DNA of 27,793 bases from Prevotella sp. CAG:1185 (GCA_000436695.1 HF992612.1:1-27793); one strand, 5' to 3'. Shown: positions 8,683-16,881, numbered from the stretch's first letter. The notes: generated by a model not told the origin, from the sequence alone. Made by a program: numbers and translations.

Positions 8683-8759
8683 CATAATGCATAATGTGTA
8701 GCTAAAACTTTAAGTCATTGAAAATAAATAATTTACCATATAAATAACAAAAATAAAAA

Positions 8760-9530
8760 ATGATAGAAAAAAAAGTATCTCAGGGTATTATCAGTACCTA
8801 TTTCCAAAAGTTAGAACGTAATCTTGATCTTGATGTAGCCATCGTTGGTGGAGGTCCTTCAGGCATTGTTGCCGCATATTATCTGGCTAAGGCCGGACTA
8901 AAGGTTGCCCAGTTTGACCGCAAACTGTCTCCCGGCGGCGGAATGTGGGGCGGTGCTATGATGTTCAACCAGATTGTGGTTCAGAAAGAAGCAATCGACA
9001 TTGTTAAAGACTTTGACATCAACTTTGAGAGCTATGACGACGATTTGTTCGTTATGGATTCTGTTGAGAGCACTTCTGCGCTTTTGTATAAGGCTGTTCA
9101 TGCCGGTGCAACAATATTCAACTGCTATTCTGTTGAGGATGTCGTATTTAAAGACAACATTGTGAGTGGTGTTGTTGTCAACTGGACTCCTGTTCTACGC
9201 GAGGGAATGCATGTCGACCCGATTAATATTATGGCAAAATGCGTCATTGACGGAACTGGTCATGACAGTGAGATGTGCAAGACTGTAGCACGTAAGAATG
9301 GTATTCGCCTTGCAACTGATACAGGTGATGTCATAGGCGAGCGTTCTCTTGATGTTGTGGCAGGTGAGAATGAGGTAGTTAATGGCACAAAGGAGATTTA
9401 TCCCGGACTGTACGTCTGTGGTATGGCAGCGTCTGCCGTAAGCGGAACTCCGCGTATGGGACCTATCTTCGGCGGTATGCTTATGTCTGGCAAGAAGGTT
9501 GCCGAGCTGATAATCAATAAACTTAAGTAA
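8760..9530 (+). CDS. thi4: Thi4-type thiazole synthase, Cys-less (predicted sulfide-dependent)
   Basis: Thi4 makes the ADP-thiazole precursor of thiamin from NAD, glycine and sulfur. The 256-residue length matches prokaryotic Thi4. The FAD/NAD Rossmann motif VAIVGGGPSGIVAAYYLAKAG spans 26-46, followed by SPGGGMWGGAMMFN (57-70). The active-site loop reads REGMHVDPINI: His151 (codon 9210-9212) occupies the position of the sulfur-donating Cys in yeast and plant suicide Thi4. Methanogen enzymes also carry His here and use external sulfide catalytically, so this copy is predicted to be catalytic and iron/sulfide-dependent. The C-terminal GMAASAVSGTPRMGPIFGGML is intact. It follows thiC and sits among thiamin genes where thiS-thiG-thiH-thiF is usual in Bacteroidetes. 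No Nudix enzyme to release HET-P from the ADP adduct is seen nearby. Confidence 0.93.
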   Translation: MIEKKVSQGIISTYFQKLERNLDLDVAIVGGGPSGIVAAYYLAKAGLKVAQFDRKLSPGGGMWGGAMMFNQIVVQKEAIDIVKDFDINFESYDDDLFVMDSVESTSALLYKAVHAGATIFNCYSVEDVVFKDNIVSGVVVNWTPVLREGMHVDPINIMAKCVIDGTGHDSEMCKTVARKNGIRLATDTGDVIGERSLDVVAGENEVVNGTKEIYPGLYVCGMAASAVSGTPRMGPIFGGMLMSGKKVAELIINKLK

Positions 9531-9537
9531 TAAAAAG

Positions 9538-9581
9538 GGAGTTATGAAGTTATGGATTTCATTTCCAATCTTCATAACTCC
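9538..9581 (+). terminator. hairpin after thi4
   Basis: A perfect 12-bp stem pairs 9538-9549 with 9570-9581. Its 20-nt loop can itself form a 4-bp inner helix. The downstream tract TTAATATAT is only weakly U-rich, so termination may be partial and the next gene may receive read-through. Confidence 0.65.
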
Positions 9582-9687
9582 TTAATATATAATAAGGTGT
9601 AACGGCGTTTTGAGAATTTCGCCTTGACGTGTTATCTTGGATATATTGTTTTCTAGTTATTGTATATTTTTATTTATCACTTAAACA

Positions 9688-10290
9688 ATGCTTTGGATTG
9701 TAGTTACTTCTCCAACATTTTTTTCAGATGAAGCCATGTTTCTTCATCGCTTATTGGCTAATGGTGTTGACATAATACACTTGCGAAAACCCGGTGCTTT
9801 AGTGAGCGACTGTGAACATCTCCTAAAGGAAATGTCGGCTGAAGACCGCTCGCATATTGTTATTCACGACTTTTTTGAGTTGGCAGAGCCTTATGGACTG
9901 CGTGGAATACATCTTAACGCCCGTCGAAACACTGTGCCCGATGGCTATAAGGGTCATGTCAGCCGCTCATGTCATTCTTTGGAAGAAGTAAGAAAATATA
10001 AGGATATTTGCAGTTATGTATTTCTGAGTCCTATCTTTGACAGCGTGTCAAAGCAAGGTTATGCTTCTGCATTTACTGATTCTGTATTAAGACTGGCATC
10101 AGAACAGGGCATAATAGACAATAAAGTTGTGGCATTGGGTGGCGTTACTCCAGATAAAATAAGCTATTTGAAATCGCTAAATTTTGGAGGAGCTGCAATG
10201 TTAGGATGTATTAATAATATGTCAAAACTCGATGAAACCGAACTTTGTGTACGTTTGGCTGACATAAGAACGTCTTTTAGTAAACTTTGA
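9688..10290 (+). CDS. ThiE/TenI-like thiamin-related protein
   Basis: This 200-residue TIM-barrel protein is of the ThiE/TenI superfamily and paralogous to the thiE at 6240. Recognisable parts are IIHLRKPG (start of the barrel), HIVIHDFFELAEPYGLRGIHLN, SRSCHSLEEV, VFLSPIFDSVSKQGY and VVALGGVTPDKI. The ThiE GPxFxTxTK motif is replaced by SPIFDSVSK, and the N-terminal QLR is HLR, which points away from a standard thiamin-phosphate synthase and toward a TenI-like role such as thiazole tautomerase. A tautomerase would be expected with ThiG rather than Thi4, so its job here is unclear. It lies 157 nt after thi4 beyond a hairpin. Confidence 0.75.
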   Translation: MLWIVVTSPTFFSDEAMFLHRLLANGVDIIHLRKPGALVSDCEHLLKEMSAEDRSHIVIHDFFELAEPYGLRGIHLNARRNTVPDGYKGHVSRSCHSLEEVRKYKDICSYVFLSPIFDSVSKQGYASAFTDSVLRLASEQGIIDNKVVALGGVTPDKISYLKSLNFGGAAMLGCINNMSKLDETELCVRLADIRTSFSKL

Positions 10291-10388
10291 TTTTTTATTT
10301 TGGGCAAAATACGTCGCCTGATATAATTTAGTATTTTGCTGTAGAGGGTTTCAGGCAATAATTTAATTATATCTTTAATGTGTGTTTA

Positions 10389-10430
10389 TAAAAGTCTGCT
10401 TATGAAATATTGTTTTAAAGCAGACTTTTA
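10389..10430. terminator. 13-bp hairpin terminator
   Basis: Perfect complementarity between 10389-10401 and 10418-10430 with a 16-nt loop. The stem ends in AAAA/TTTT on its outer side, so it can work in either direction. It closes the thiamin block on the plus strand. Confidence 0.75.
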
Positions 10431-10595
10431 TTATGCAGCAATTTAATTAACTCCAAATTAACCTTGTTTTTATAAGTTTTTAATAATAATACGCTACGCG
10501 TACATTAAATTATGGCATTTTTTGTGTATTAGATTCGTAATTTTTTTGGTTTAGTCTCGTAGTTTCGTTGTAAATAATATGAAATAACATACAGA

Positions 10596-10603
10596 TAATT
10601 TTG
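10596..10603 (+). promoter_or_regulatory. probable -7 box for the metallophosphatase gene
   Basis: TAATTTTG fits TAnnTTTG and lies 43 nt before the ATG at 10647. No exact TTTG is found at the usual spacing; GTTG at 10567-10570 is a weak -33 candidate. Confidence 0.45.
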
Positions 10604-10646
10604 CAGGTGAAAAATTTAATCACGTTTCATTAAAACAAAATTAGTT

Positions 10647-12434
10647 ATGAAAATTTCTAACACAATCAAGTCCGGCGTAGTTGTCGCATTCCTTTCAGCA
10701 GGAATGTTGTCAGCATCAGCTCAGGAAATCAATTTGAATCAGGACAACTACACAGTTCCGTCATGGACACGTCTGACACGCCTTATGGCAGAAATGCAGT
10801 CGGCAAGTCAGCCTTACAGCATCAATATGACTCTTAACGGAGATCCTACCACACGTATGGCCTTTGCGTGGTTTACCAACAATTCTGTAAAGACAGGTAA
10901 AGTACAGATTGTTATGAAGGCAGACGCAACTGTAGATGACTTTAATAATCCGAATATTACAATAGATGCTGTTTCTGCAGACGTAAAAGACCTTAATTAT
11001 GTTACAAGCAAAAACGGCGTAGAAGGTATTGAAGCTAATACAAAACGTTCATACACAAGTCATAAGGCTTTGGCAACAGACCTGAAACCTGGCACAACTT
11101 ATTCATTCCGCGTTGGTAATGAGCAGGGATGGAGCGAGATTGGACACTTCACAACTGCCTCTGAATCATACGACAAGAAAGAAGGATTCTCATTTATTTA
11201 TATAACAGATACCCAGGCACAGAACGACGAGATGTTTGATGTTTCTCAGAAAACAGCTCATGCAGCACAAAAGATGGTTCCTGATGCTAAGTTCGTTTTG
11301 GTTAACGGTGACTTGGTTGAAACTTCAGGATCAAACAACTCTGAATGGGAATATGAGCAGTGGTTCAGCACAATGCAGGATATTTGGATGAACTATCCGC
11401 TTGTTGTTGCTCAGGGTAACCACGATACAAGCTCTAACAGCAATTTCTCATGGCATTTTAATACGGACAATACGTTTAACACTACTTCAGCCGTACCAAC
11501 GACAATGGAAGGAACTGTTTACTCGTTTGTTCAAGGCGACGCCTTGTTCATGGTGATAAATTATGAAGATTACAAGAAAGAAGGTTACTTTGACGCTCTT
11601 GCCGACTGGATGAGAAAGCAGGTTGAGGAGCACAAAGACGTTAAATGGCGTATTGCAACATTCCATAAGAACATGTTTACAGGAAGTAAGTCGCACCAGA
11701 GTGACAGTGACGGTCGTCTTGTACGTGAACACATGCTGCCGGTATTCAATGAGCTTCACATAGACGTTGCATTGCAGGGTCACGACCATATCTACGAAGT
11801 TATCGGCCCGGTTAACAACCTGACAAAGACTCTCGTTGACGGTGCTGTAGAAGAGGTTGAGACAGTTGTTTCTGGCGGAGTGCGTGAGAATATGACCGGA
11901 AAGCAGGGTGGAGTGTTCAATGTAAACGAAGGCACTCTGTACTTCCTTAACAATTCTGCCGGCAAGAAAAAGTATGAGCCACGTGATGAGCAGGCTATGA
12001 TTGATGCTTATGCAGACCATGGAGTAGACAATTATTGGGGACTCTTCTCTGGTAAGTTCGGTCAGACTGGTGAGCCTACATTCAGCGACGTTACGGTTAC
12101 TGCAGATACAATATTTGTAAGCACATATACCGTAAATGACGGAGGTACTGCAACATTGTTCGATTCATTCAAGATTATCAAGGAAAACGGCAGTACAACA
12201 AACGTTTCTAAGGCTGAAACATCTCCAGTAAGAATATATAACGACTCAGACAACAAGCAGATTGTTATTAAAGGTGTTGAGCCTGAGAGCGTTGAGGTTT
12301 ATTCTTCTAACGGCTCACTGGCCGGACGCTATACAGGAACAACAATTGCCACAAATGCGATGGGTAGCGGTTTGTATATTGTAAAAGCCATAAAAGGCAA
12401 TAAAAGTTACTATGGAAAGGTGATAGTTGAATAA
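10647..12434 (+). CDS. secreted calcineurin-like metallophosphatase (PAP-like) with sorting domain
   Basis: This 595-residue exported phosphoesterase has a signal peptide (1-26, ending SASAQ), then a purple-acid-phosphatase-like N-terminal beta-sandwich (about 55-170, including LKPGTTYSFRVG), then the metallophosphoesterase domain (about 182-460). Metal-ligand motifs in order are D188 in ITDTQ, GD at 221-222, GNHD 257-260, H340 in ATFHKN and GHDH 378-381. ITDTQ has Gln where many relatives have His. The last 70 residues (ending LYIVKAIKGNKSYYGKVIVE) resemble a type A sorting domain of type IX secretion, suggesting surface display or release; this is inference from the motif only. Phosphate scavenging from organic phosphates is the likely role. 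It is monocistronic, with a strong terminator downstream. Confidence 0.87.
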   Translation: MKISNTIKSGVVVAFLSAGMLSASAQEINLNQDNYTVPSWTRLTRLMAEMQSASQPYSINMTLNGDPTTRMAFAWFTNNSVKTGKVQIVMKADATVDDFNNPNITIDAVSADVKDLNYVTSKNGVEGIEANTKRSYTSHKALATDLKPGTTYSFRVGNEQGWSEIGHFTTASESYDKKEGFSFIYITDTQAQNDEMFDVSQKTAHAAQKMVPDAKFVLVNGDLVETSGSNNSEWEYEQWFSTMQDIWMNYPLVVAQGNHDTSSNSNFSWHFNTDNTFNTTSAVPTTMEGTVYSFVQGDALFMVINYEDYKKEGYFDALADWMRKQVEEHKDVKWRIATFHKNMFTGSKSHQSDSDGRLVREHMLPVFNELHIDVALQGHDHIYEVIGPVNNLTKTLVDGAVEEVETVVSGGVRENMTGKQGGVFNVNEGTLYFLNNSAGKKKYEPRDEQAMIDAYADHGVDNYWGLFSGKFGQTGEPTFSDVTVTADTIFVSTYTVNDGGTATLFDSFKIIKENGSTTNVSKAETSPVRIYNDSDNKQIVIKGVEPESVEVYSSNGSLAGRYTGTTIATNAMGSGLYIVKAIKGNKSYYGKVIVE

Positions 12435-12469
12435 ACTTCAGCCGTTTATTATAAATAATGGTCTTTCTG

Positions 12470-12504
12470 AACGTCTGCCGATAAATCGCGGCAGACGTTT
12501 TTTT
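12470..12504 (+). terminator. intrinsic terminator of the metallophosphatase gene
   Basis: A perfect 11-bp stem pairs 12470-12480 with 12489-12499 around an 8-nt loop, followed by a T-run to 12504. This is one of the cleanest terminators in the window. Confidence 0.93.
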
Positions 12505-12675
12505 GTTTTATATAGTTTTTAACGCTATTTATTAAAAAACGTAAATATAAGATTACTCGTGCAACGTTTGTTATGGTTTGTCCGTCTTAAAAGTGAATAA
12601 ATCAGAAGTATGGCTGCCTTAAAATGGTAAGAAATGCTGTTTGAGGTTAAAGATTTTCAGTAAAAAGCATAACAG

Positions 12676-15012
12676 ATGACAAAGAAAAGTATTGATATAA
12701 AGCGGATAATACTGCTCCCGGCAATGTTAATGACACTTACGGTGGCTGGACAGAATGTCAGCGGACAAGTTGTAGACGCACGAGGTGAGGGCATTCCATA
12801 TATTAATGTGGTGGCGTTGTCGTTGCCTGATTCGGCCTATATCACTGGTGTTATGACCGACAGCGTAGGCCGTTTTGGTTTTGATGTTCCGCCGGAAGGT
12901 CGCCTACTGCGAGTTTCGGGTGTTGGATATAAGACCGTTTATGTTGACAGAACAGAAAATGAAGGCCGTATCTTTTTGCAGGAAGATACAAGGATGCTTG
13001 GTGAAGTGGTGGTCAGAAGCCGTATGCCGAAGACTCGGCTTAAGGGCGATGCCATGGTGACAAACATTGTGGGGACGGTGCTGGAGACGGCCGGAAGCAT
13101 GGAAAACTTGCTCGACCGTATACCAAACGTGTCGGCCAATAGCGATAAAATCGAAGTGTTCGGACGCGGAGAACCCGAAATTTATATAAACGGACGTAAG
13201 ATGCTTGACAAAGTGGAGCTTGAGCGCTTGAGTTCGGATAACATAAAGTCTGTTGAAGTAGTAACAAATCCCGGTGCCCGCTATGGCGCAAGTGTCAAGT
13301 CGGTTATACGCATAACCACCAAAAAGGCTGTTGGCGAGGGCTTTGGCTTCGATAACAAGCTGTTTGGTGAACTTAATGACCGGAACTACGTTTCGGGGCA
13401 GGAGCGCATTAACATGAACTGGCGCAGCGGAGGCCTCGACATTGGCGGAACATTCAACATATCAAGAACCAATACCCCGGACCCGAAACAGATGGAGCAA
13501 ATAACGTATCTTGACAAGACATGGCGACAGCCAAGCTCGATAGACCAAGTGTATAAGGACAGAAATCTCTATGGACGGCTGGCGCTGAGCTATATGTTCA
13601 ACGAGAACCATTCGTTGGGAGCAAGCCTCAGCTGGTACCGTTTGCCGTGGAACAACGCTTCAGGATATATGAAATCGAGTGTTGTTAAGGATGATTTGCT
13701 TACAGAAGAACTCTTAAGCTCTTACGTAGCTTCAGGACAAACTACGACGCTGCAAGGAAATTTATATTATGTCGGAAAAATCGGCAGACTGGGTATAGAT
13801 TTTAATACAGACTGGTATTGGAACAAAATGGGCAATGTTATGACCACAGTTGAAGATTATCAGGAAACAGGACAAGAGCCTATAAATCAGCAAGTTATTA
13901 CATCGTCAGACAGCCGCAACAATCTTGTGGCATCAAAGCTGGTGTTGACTTCTTCGTTGTTTGGCGGCACTCTGTCTTTTGGCGGAGAGTATTCTTATTC
14001 GGTGCGCAATACTCTTTATAGCGTGCTTCCTACAGATCTTCTTGAAGACGACAAGAGCCGTATAGAAGAAGGTATGGCATCGGCCTTTGTTGAATATGTC
14101 CGCCATTTTGGACCATTGAGCATGCAGGCCGGATTGAGGTATGAGAATGTAGATTTTGATTATTATGACAACGGAGTATATATAGGCGAGCAGAGCCGTG
14201 TGTTTAACAATGTTTTTCCGTCACTGTCGCTTTCGGGCACGTTCGGCGATTTTGGCGTTCAGCTTGGCTATGCTTCAGACATCTACCGTCCGTCATATAG
14301 TCAGCTTCGCAGTAACATAACCTATGACAACCGCTACACTTATGAGGGCGGTAATCCGTTTTTGCTGCCGTCTAGGTCTAACAACGTTAATTTGTCGCTT
14401 ACATATAAATGGATAATGTTCAATGCAGGATGGTCGCACGTTGTTGATCCCATATTACAAAACAGTGAACCATACGGTGACGACCCGTCGGTGGTGCTTT
14501 TCAGACCTGTAAACGGTGAGTCATACGACAAGATGTACGCCTCGTTAAATATAAGTCCGTCGTTTGGAGTGTGGCATCCGTCGCTCATGTTCGGCGTGCA
14601 GAAACAGTGGTTTGCCATGCAGGTTCACGGGCATAATCCGCTCAACAATCCCGTTGGAACATTCCGCTTTGACAATACATTAGACACTAAAATCTGCCGT
14701 GTTTCGCTTAATATGCGCTATACGACACGCGGAGGCGACGAGAATGTTTACATGATGAAACCCTCGTTCAGGGCAGATTTGTCTTTATATAAGGCATTTA
14801 TGCAGGACAGGCTTACGGTGCAGCTGCTTGTACAGGACTTGTTCAAAACATCGCGCCGGCGTATGACCTTGTTTTATGGCTCAATGCGCGAGACGTTTTG
14901 GGGCACTCCGGCTCAGCGCAAAATCAGCCTTACTGTGCGCTATAAATTTAATGTCGGCAAGAGTAAATATAAAGGTACCGGAGCAGGACAGAGTCAGAAG
15001 AGCCGTATGTAG
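12676..15012 (+). CDS. outer-membrane beta-barrel receptor, TonB-dependent-receptor-like
   Basis: This 778-residue outer-membrane protein has a signal peptide (1-25), a carboxypeptidase-regulatory-like domain (about 27-105, starting NVSGQVVDARGEGIPYINV), a plug domain (about 108-215, with MENLLDRIPNVSA and VEVVTNPGARYGASVKSVIRI), then a beta-barrel ending in VRYKFNV plus a short basic tail. This order matches the Bacteroidetes outer-membrane beta-barrel family (PF14905-type), a TonB-dependent-receptor relative. No SusD partner follows, so it is not a SusCD glycan importer. The cargo is unknown: peptides, metal chelates or cofactors are possible. There is no riboswitch upstream linking it to thiamin. 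It is monocistronic, between two good terminators. Confidence 0.87.
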   Translation: MTKKSIDIKRIILLPAMLMTLTVAGQNVSGQVVDARGEGIPYINVVALSLPDSAYITGVMTDSVGRFGFDVPPEGRLLRVSGVGYKTVYVDRTENEGRIFLQEDTRMLGEVVVRSRMPKTRLKGDAMVTNIVGTVLETAGSMENLLDRIPNVSANSDKIEVFGRGEPEIYINGRKMLDKVELERLSSDNIKSVEVVTNPGARYGASVKSVIRITTKKAVGEGFGFDNKLFGELNDRNYVSGQERINMNWRSGGLDIGGTFNISRTNTPDPKQMEQITYLDKTWRQPSSIDQVYKDRNLYGRLALSYMFNENHSLGASLSWYRLPWNNASGYMKSSVVKDDLLTEELLSSYVASGQTTTLQGNLYYVGKIGRLGIDFNTDWYWNKMGNVMTTVEDYQETGQEPINQQVITSSDSRNNLVASKLVLTSSLFGGTLSFGGEYSYSVRNTLYSVLPTDLLEDDKSRIEEGMASAFVEYVRHFGPLSMQAGLRYENVDFDYYDNGVYIGEQSRVFNNVFPSLSLSGTFGDFGVQLGYASDIYRPSYSQLRSNITYDNRYTYEGGNPFLLPSRSNNVNLSLTYKWIMFNAGWSHVVDPILQNSEPYGDDPSVVLFRPVNGESYDKMYASLNISPSFGVWHPSLMFGVQKQWFAMQVHGHNPLNNPVGTFRFDNTLDTKICRVSLNMRYTTRGGDENVYMMKPSFRADLSLYKAFMQDRLTVQLLVQDLFKTSRRRMTLFYGSMRETFWGTPAQRKISLTVRYKFNVGKSKYKGTGAGQSQKSRM

Positions 15013-15036
15013 GCGATAGTGTTGTATCAATGTTAT

Positions 15037-15123
15037 GGCATGCCGCGTATGAATGTTATGCTGTTTTTATTGTCTTAATGCATTAATCAGCATCAGTTTT
15101 TATACGTGGCATGCCGTTTTTTT
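15037..15123 (+). terminator. long-stem terminator after the outer-membrane receptor
   Basis: Arms 15037-15050 and 15102-15115 pair over 14 bp with one G-U. The loop contains a second helix, ATGCTG (15058-15063) with CAGCAT (15088-15093). A run of seven T follows at 15117-15123. The arms contain the palindrome GGCATGCC. Confidence 0.9.
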
Positions 15124-15124
15124 G

Positions 15125-15132
15125 TATATTTG
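15125..15132 (+). promoter_or_regulatory. -7 box for the SLOG-domain gene
   Basis: TATATTTG fits TAnnTTTG and directly abuts the T-run of the preceding terminator. No exact -33 TTTG is present. The leader to ATG 15242 would be about 100 nt. Confidence 0.45.
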
Positions 15133-15241
15133 CATAAATCTTTATATAAGATGACCTGCATCTCGGCATTAAATGGACTAATTTTAGACTTGCTGCTTGG
15201 ATTTGCATTATAATCTTAAAATTAATACTAAAACGAAAAAC

Positions 15242-16345
15242 ATGGAAATAAGAAGTAAATTGGGCAACGAAAACATCATGCAGATGAGGAAAGTGGCATT
15301 TTTCTGTTCGAGAAAGGAGCCTGCCGGACTCAAAAATGCTGTTGACAGATGGATAGATAGCCTAAAATCAGACAAACTTTGTGTTATGTGCGGCGACCAG
15401 TCGTCAATGGAAAAACACGTATTTTCATCGTTACTTGAAAGAAAAATTCCGGCAATATTGGTGCTGGCAGAAGCCATGCATGAGCAATGGAGTGAGCCTG
15501 TGAACGCGGCTCTGGGCAGCGGATTACTGCTGATAATAACCCATTGTGGGCCTGAAGTTCATGCGGTGTGTGCAAAATCGGCTTTTGACCGCAATGCACT
15601 CATGATGTTTCTAGCCAATGAAATTGTTGTTGGATATTGTTCTAAAGGCGGCAATCTGGAACGGGGACTTGCAGGATATAACAACGTGAAATATCTTGTG
15701 GGTAAGCAAGATAAAGGTATAAAAATGGCGGATTCATCGCCGTTACAAGGCGGACGCTCGTATGCAGGCCGCAATAATTTTGCAAAATCACAGGATGTTG
15801 AAGGTAATGTTCAAGGCGGTCGTTCGATAAATGGGCGTAATTATTCGGCAAATAAGGGCTTTTCGTCAGGATTTAGTCAAGGCGGCAGAGCCGTGGCCGG
15901 GCAAGCAATAAATAGCGGTGGACAGTGGAGCCGCAGGCTTGATTTGGGCTATAGCACAATATATTTCGATTTCAACGAGGCAGGAAGGGATGTTTATATC
16001 AAACTTACCCAAAGTACTAAATCTGCCGACGGAAAATATGACCGCCATAAAATATTTATGGACCGCAGCGAATTCAGGGCGTTTTATGATACAATAGGCT
16101 ATGTAACAAGGACCGTTGAGCGCAATGAAAAACTTGACAATAACATTGTGGTCAGGTCGGCAAGCGGCGACATAAGTCTGAACATGGTTATGTCGGAAGG
16201 CATGAAAATGTGCATGATGACTCAAGAAAAAGAGTTGCAGACGATGGGGCACAGACGCCAGACCATAGGATTTTGTGTTACTGAATTGTCTGCATTTTAT
16301 GACGTCGTGATTGATGCAGCCCGTTATTGGCGCATAATTAGCTGA
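15242..16345 (+). CDS. DprA-like SLOG protein with QGGR repeats and PUR-like C-terminus
   Basis: This 367-residue protein has three parts. Residues 14-155 resemble the DprA/SLOG Rossmann-like fold: MRKVAFFCSRKEPAG at the start, GDQSSMEKHVFSSLLERKIPAILVLAE, and GYCSKGGNLERGL near 131-143, typical of stand-alone DprA-like proteins. Residues 169-230 are a Gly/Arg/Asn-rich linker in which QGGR recurs at 169, 191 and 213, an exact 22-residue period. Residues 235-290 (STIYFDFNEAGRDVYIKLTQ, then RHKIFMDRSEFRAFYDTIGYV) resemble a PUR/DUF3276-type nucleic-acid-binding domain, and a second half-domain may follow at 300-365. A role in binding single-stranded DNA or RNA is inferred. ATG 15242 is preferred over TTG 15197 because the extra residues are low-complexity and non-conserved in character. 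It is monocistronic. Confidence 0.7.
   Translation: MEIRSKLGNENIMQMRKVAFFCSRKEPAGLKNAVDRWIDSLKSDKLCVMCGDQSSMEKHVFSSLLERKIPAILVLAEAMHEQWSEPVNAALGSGLLLIITHCGPEVHAVCAKSAFDRNALMMFLANEIVVGYCSKGGNLERGLAGYNNVKYLVGKQDKGIKMADSSPLQGGRSYAGRNNFAKSQDVEGNVQGGRSINGRNYSANKGFSSGFSQGGRAVAGQAINSGGQWSRRLDLGYSTIYFDFNEAGRDVYIKLTQSTKSADGKYDRHKIFMDRSEFRAFYDTIGYVTRTVERNEKLDNNIVVRSASGDISLNMVMSEGMKMCMMTQEKELQTMGHRRQTIGFCVTELSAFYDVVIDAARYWRIIS
15746..15943 (+). repeat. three 66-bp in-frame repeats encoding QGGR units
   Basis: CAAGGCGG begins at 15746, 15812 and 15878, exactly 66 bp apart. The units encode QGGRSYAGRN, QGGRSINGRN and QGGRAVAGQA followed by divergent spacer residues. The first ten residues of each unit are conserved, while the other twelve drift. 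Confidence 0.85.
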
Positions 16346-16443
16346 CATTGTAGGCGAAAAATTATTAATGGAGCAGGCTTTGATGGCATTAAAAAGTATA
16401 ATTCGTAAATAATAGATAATATTTATTCTAACTAGAAGATATT

Positions 16444-16478
16444 TGGCTGAGGTCTTTAGATAGGGTTTCAGCCATTTT
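16444..16478 (+). terminator. hairpin terminator of the SLOG-domain gene
   Basis: TGGCTGA at 16444-16450 pairs perfectly with TCAGCCA at 16468-16474 across a 17-nt loop and is followed by TTTTCCTTTT. It lies about 100 nt after the stop. It is moderately strong only. Confidence 0.55.
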
Positions 16479-16881
16479 CCTTTTAGTATTTGATTATGTC
16501 TGTAATCTCTTATTTTTAATAAAAGCATTATGCTTTTCATGAGCATAAATTGTGATTAAAAGTATTGATGATTAATGTCGTAATTGATAGAAACTCGAAA
16601 ATTTATAATGTTTTAGGCCAAATTACTTAAGAACATGTCTTTTATCTCTATTGAATTTGTTTATCTATAAGTAAATTTATGTAGTTTTGTTTCTAACTGT
16701 TAATGGCTTGTTTACGATGCGTAAATGGGCGCTTTTTGGTGTGAAAGTGGGTGGTTTTTGAGTCGTAAACCATAGGCTTTTATGTGCTGTTCTTATGGCT
16801 TAGCCCATATTTGATAGATAGTATCTTTGATTTGACTTTCTGTGAATATGTTGCAAACTTAATTTATTTAGACAAATTTAT

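Larger units (their letters stand above)
10291..10646. other. 356-bp spacer with overlapping hairpins
   Basis: There is no gene here. The spacer holds two mutually exclusive helices: 9 bp, 10304-10312 with 10331-10339; and 6 bp, 10316-10321 with 10351-10356. It also holds the terminator at 10389-10430, the imperfect direct repeats TTAGATTCGTAATTT and TTAGTCTCGTAGTTT near 10530-10567, and the promoter of the next gene. Confidence 0.5.

Noticed and set aside
8587..8759. A second TPP riboswitch before thi4
   Set aside because: Neither CTGAGA nor a GGTAATGCC-like core is present in the gap.
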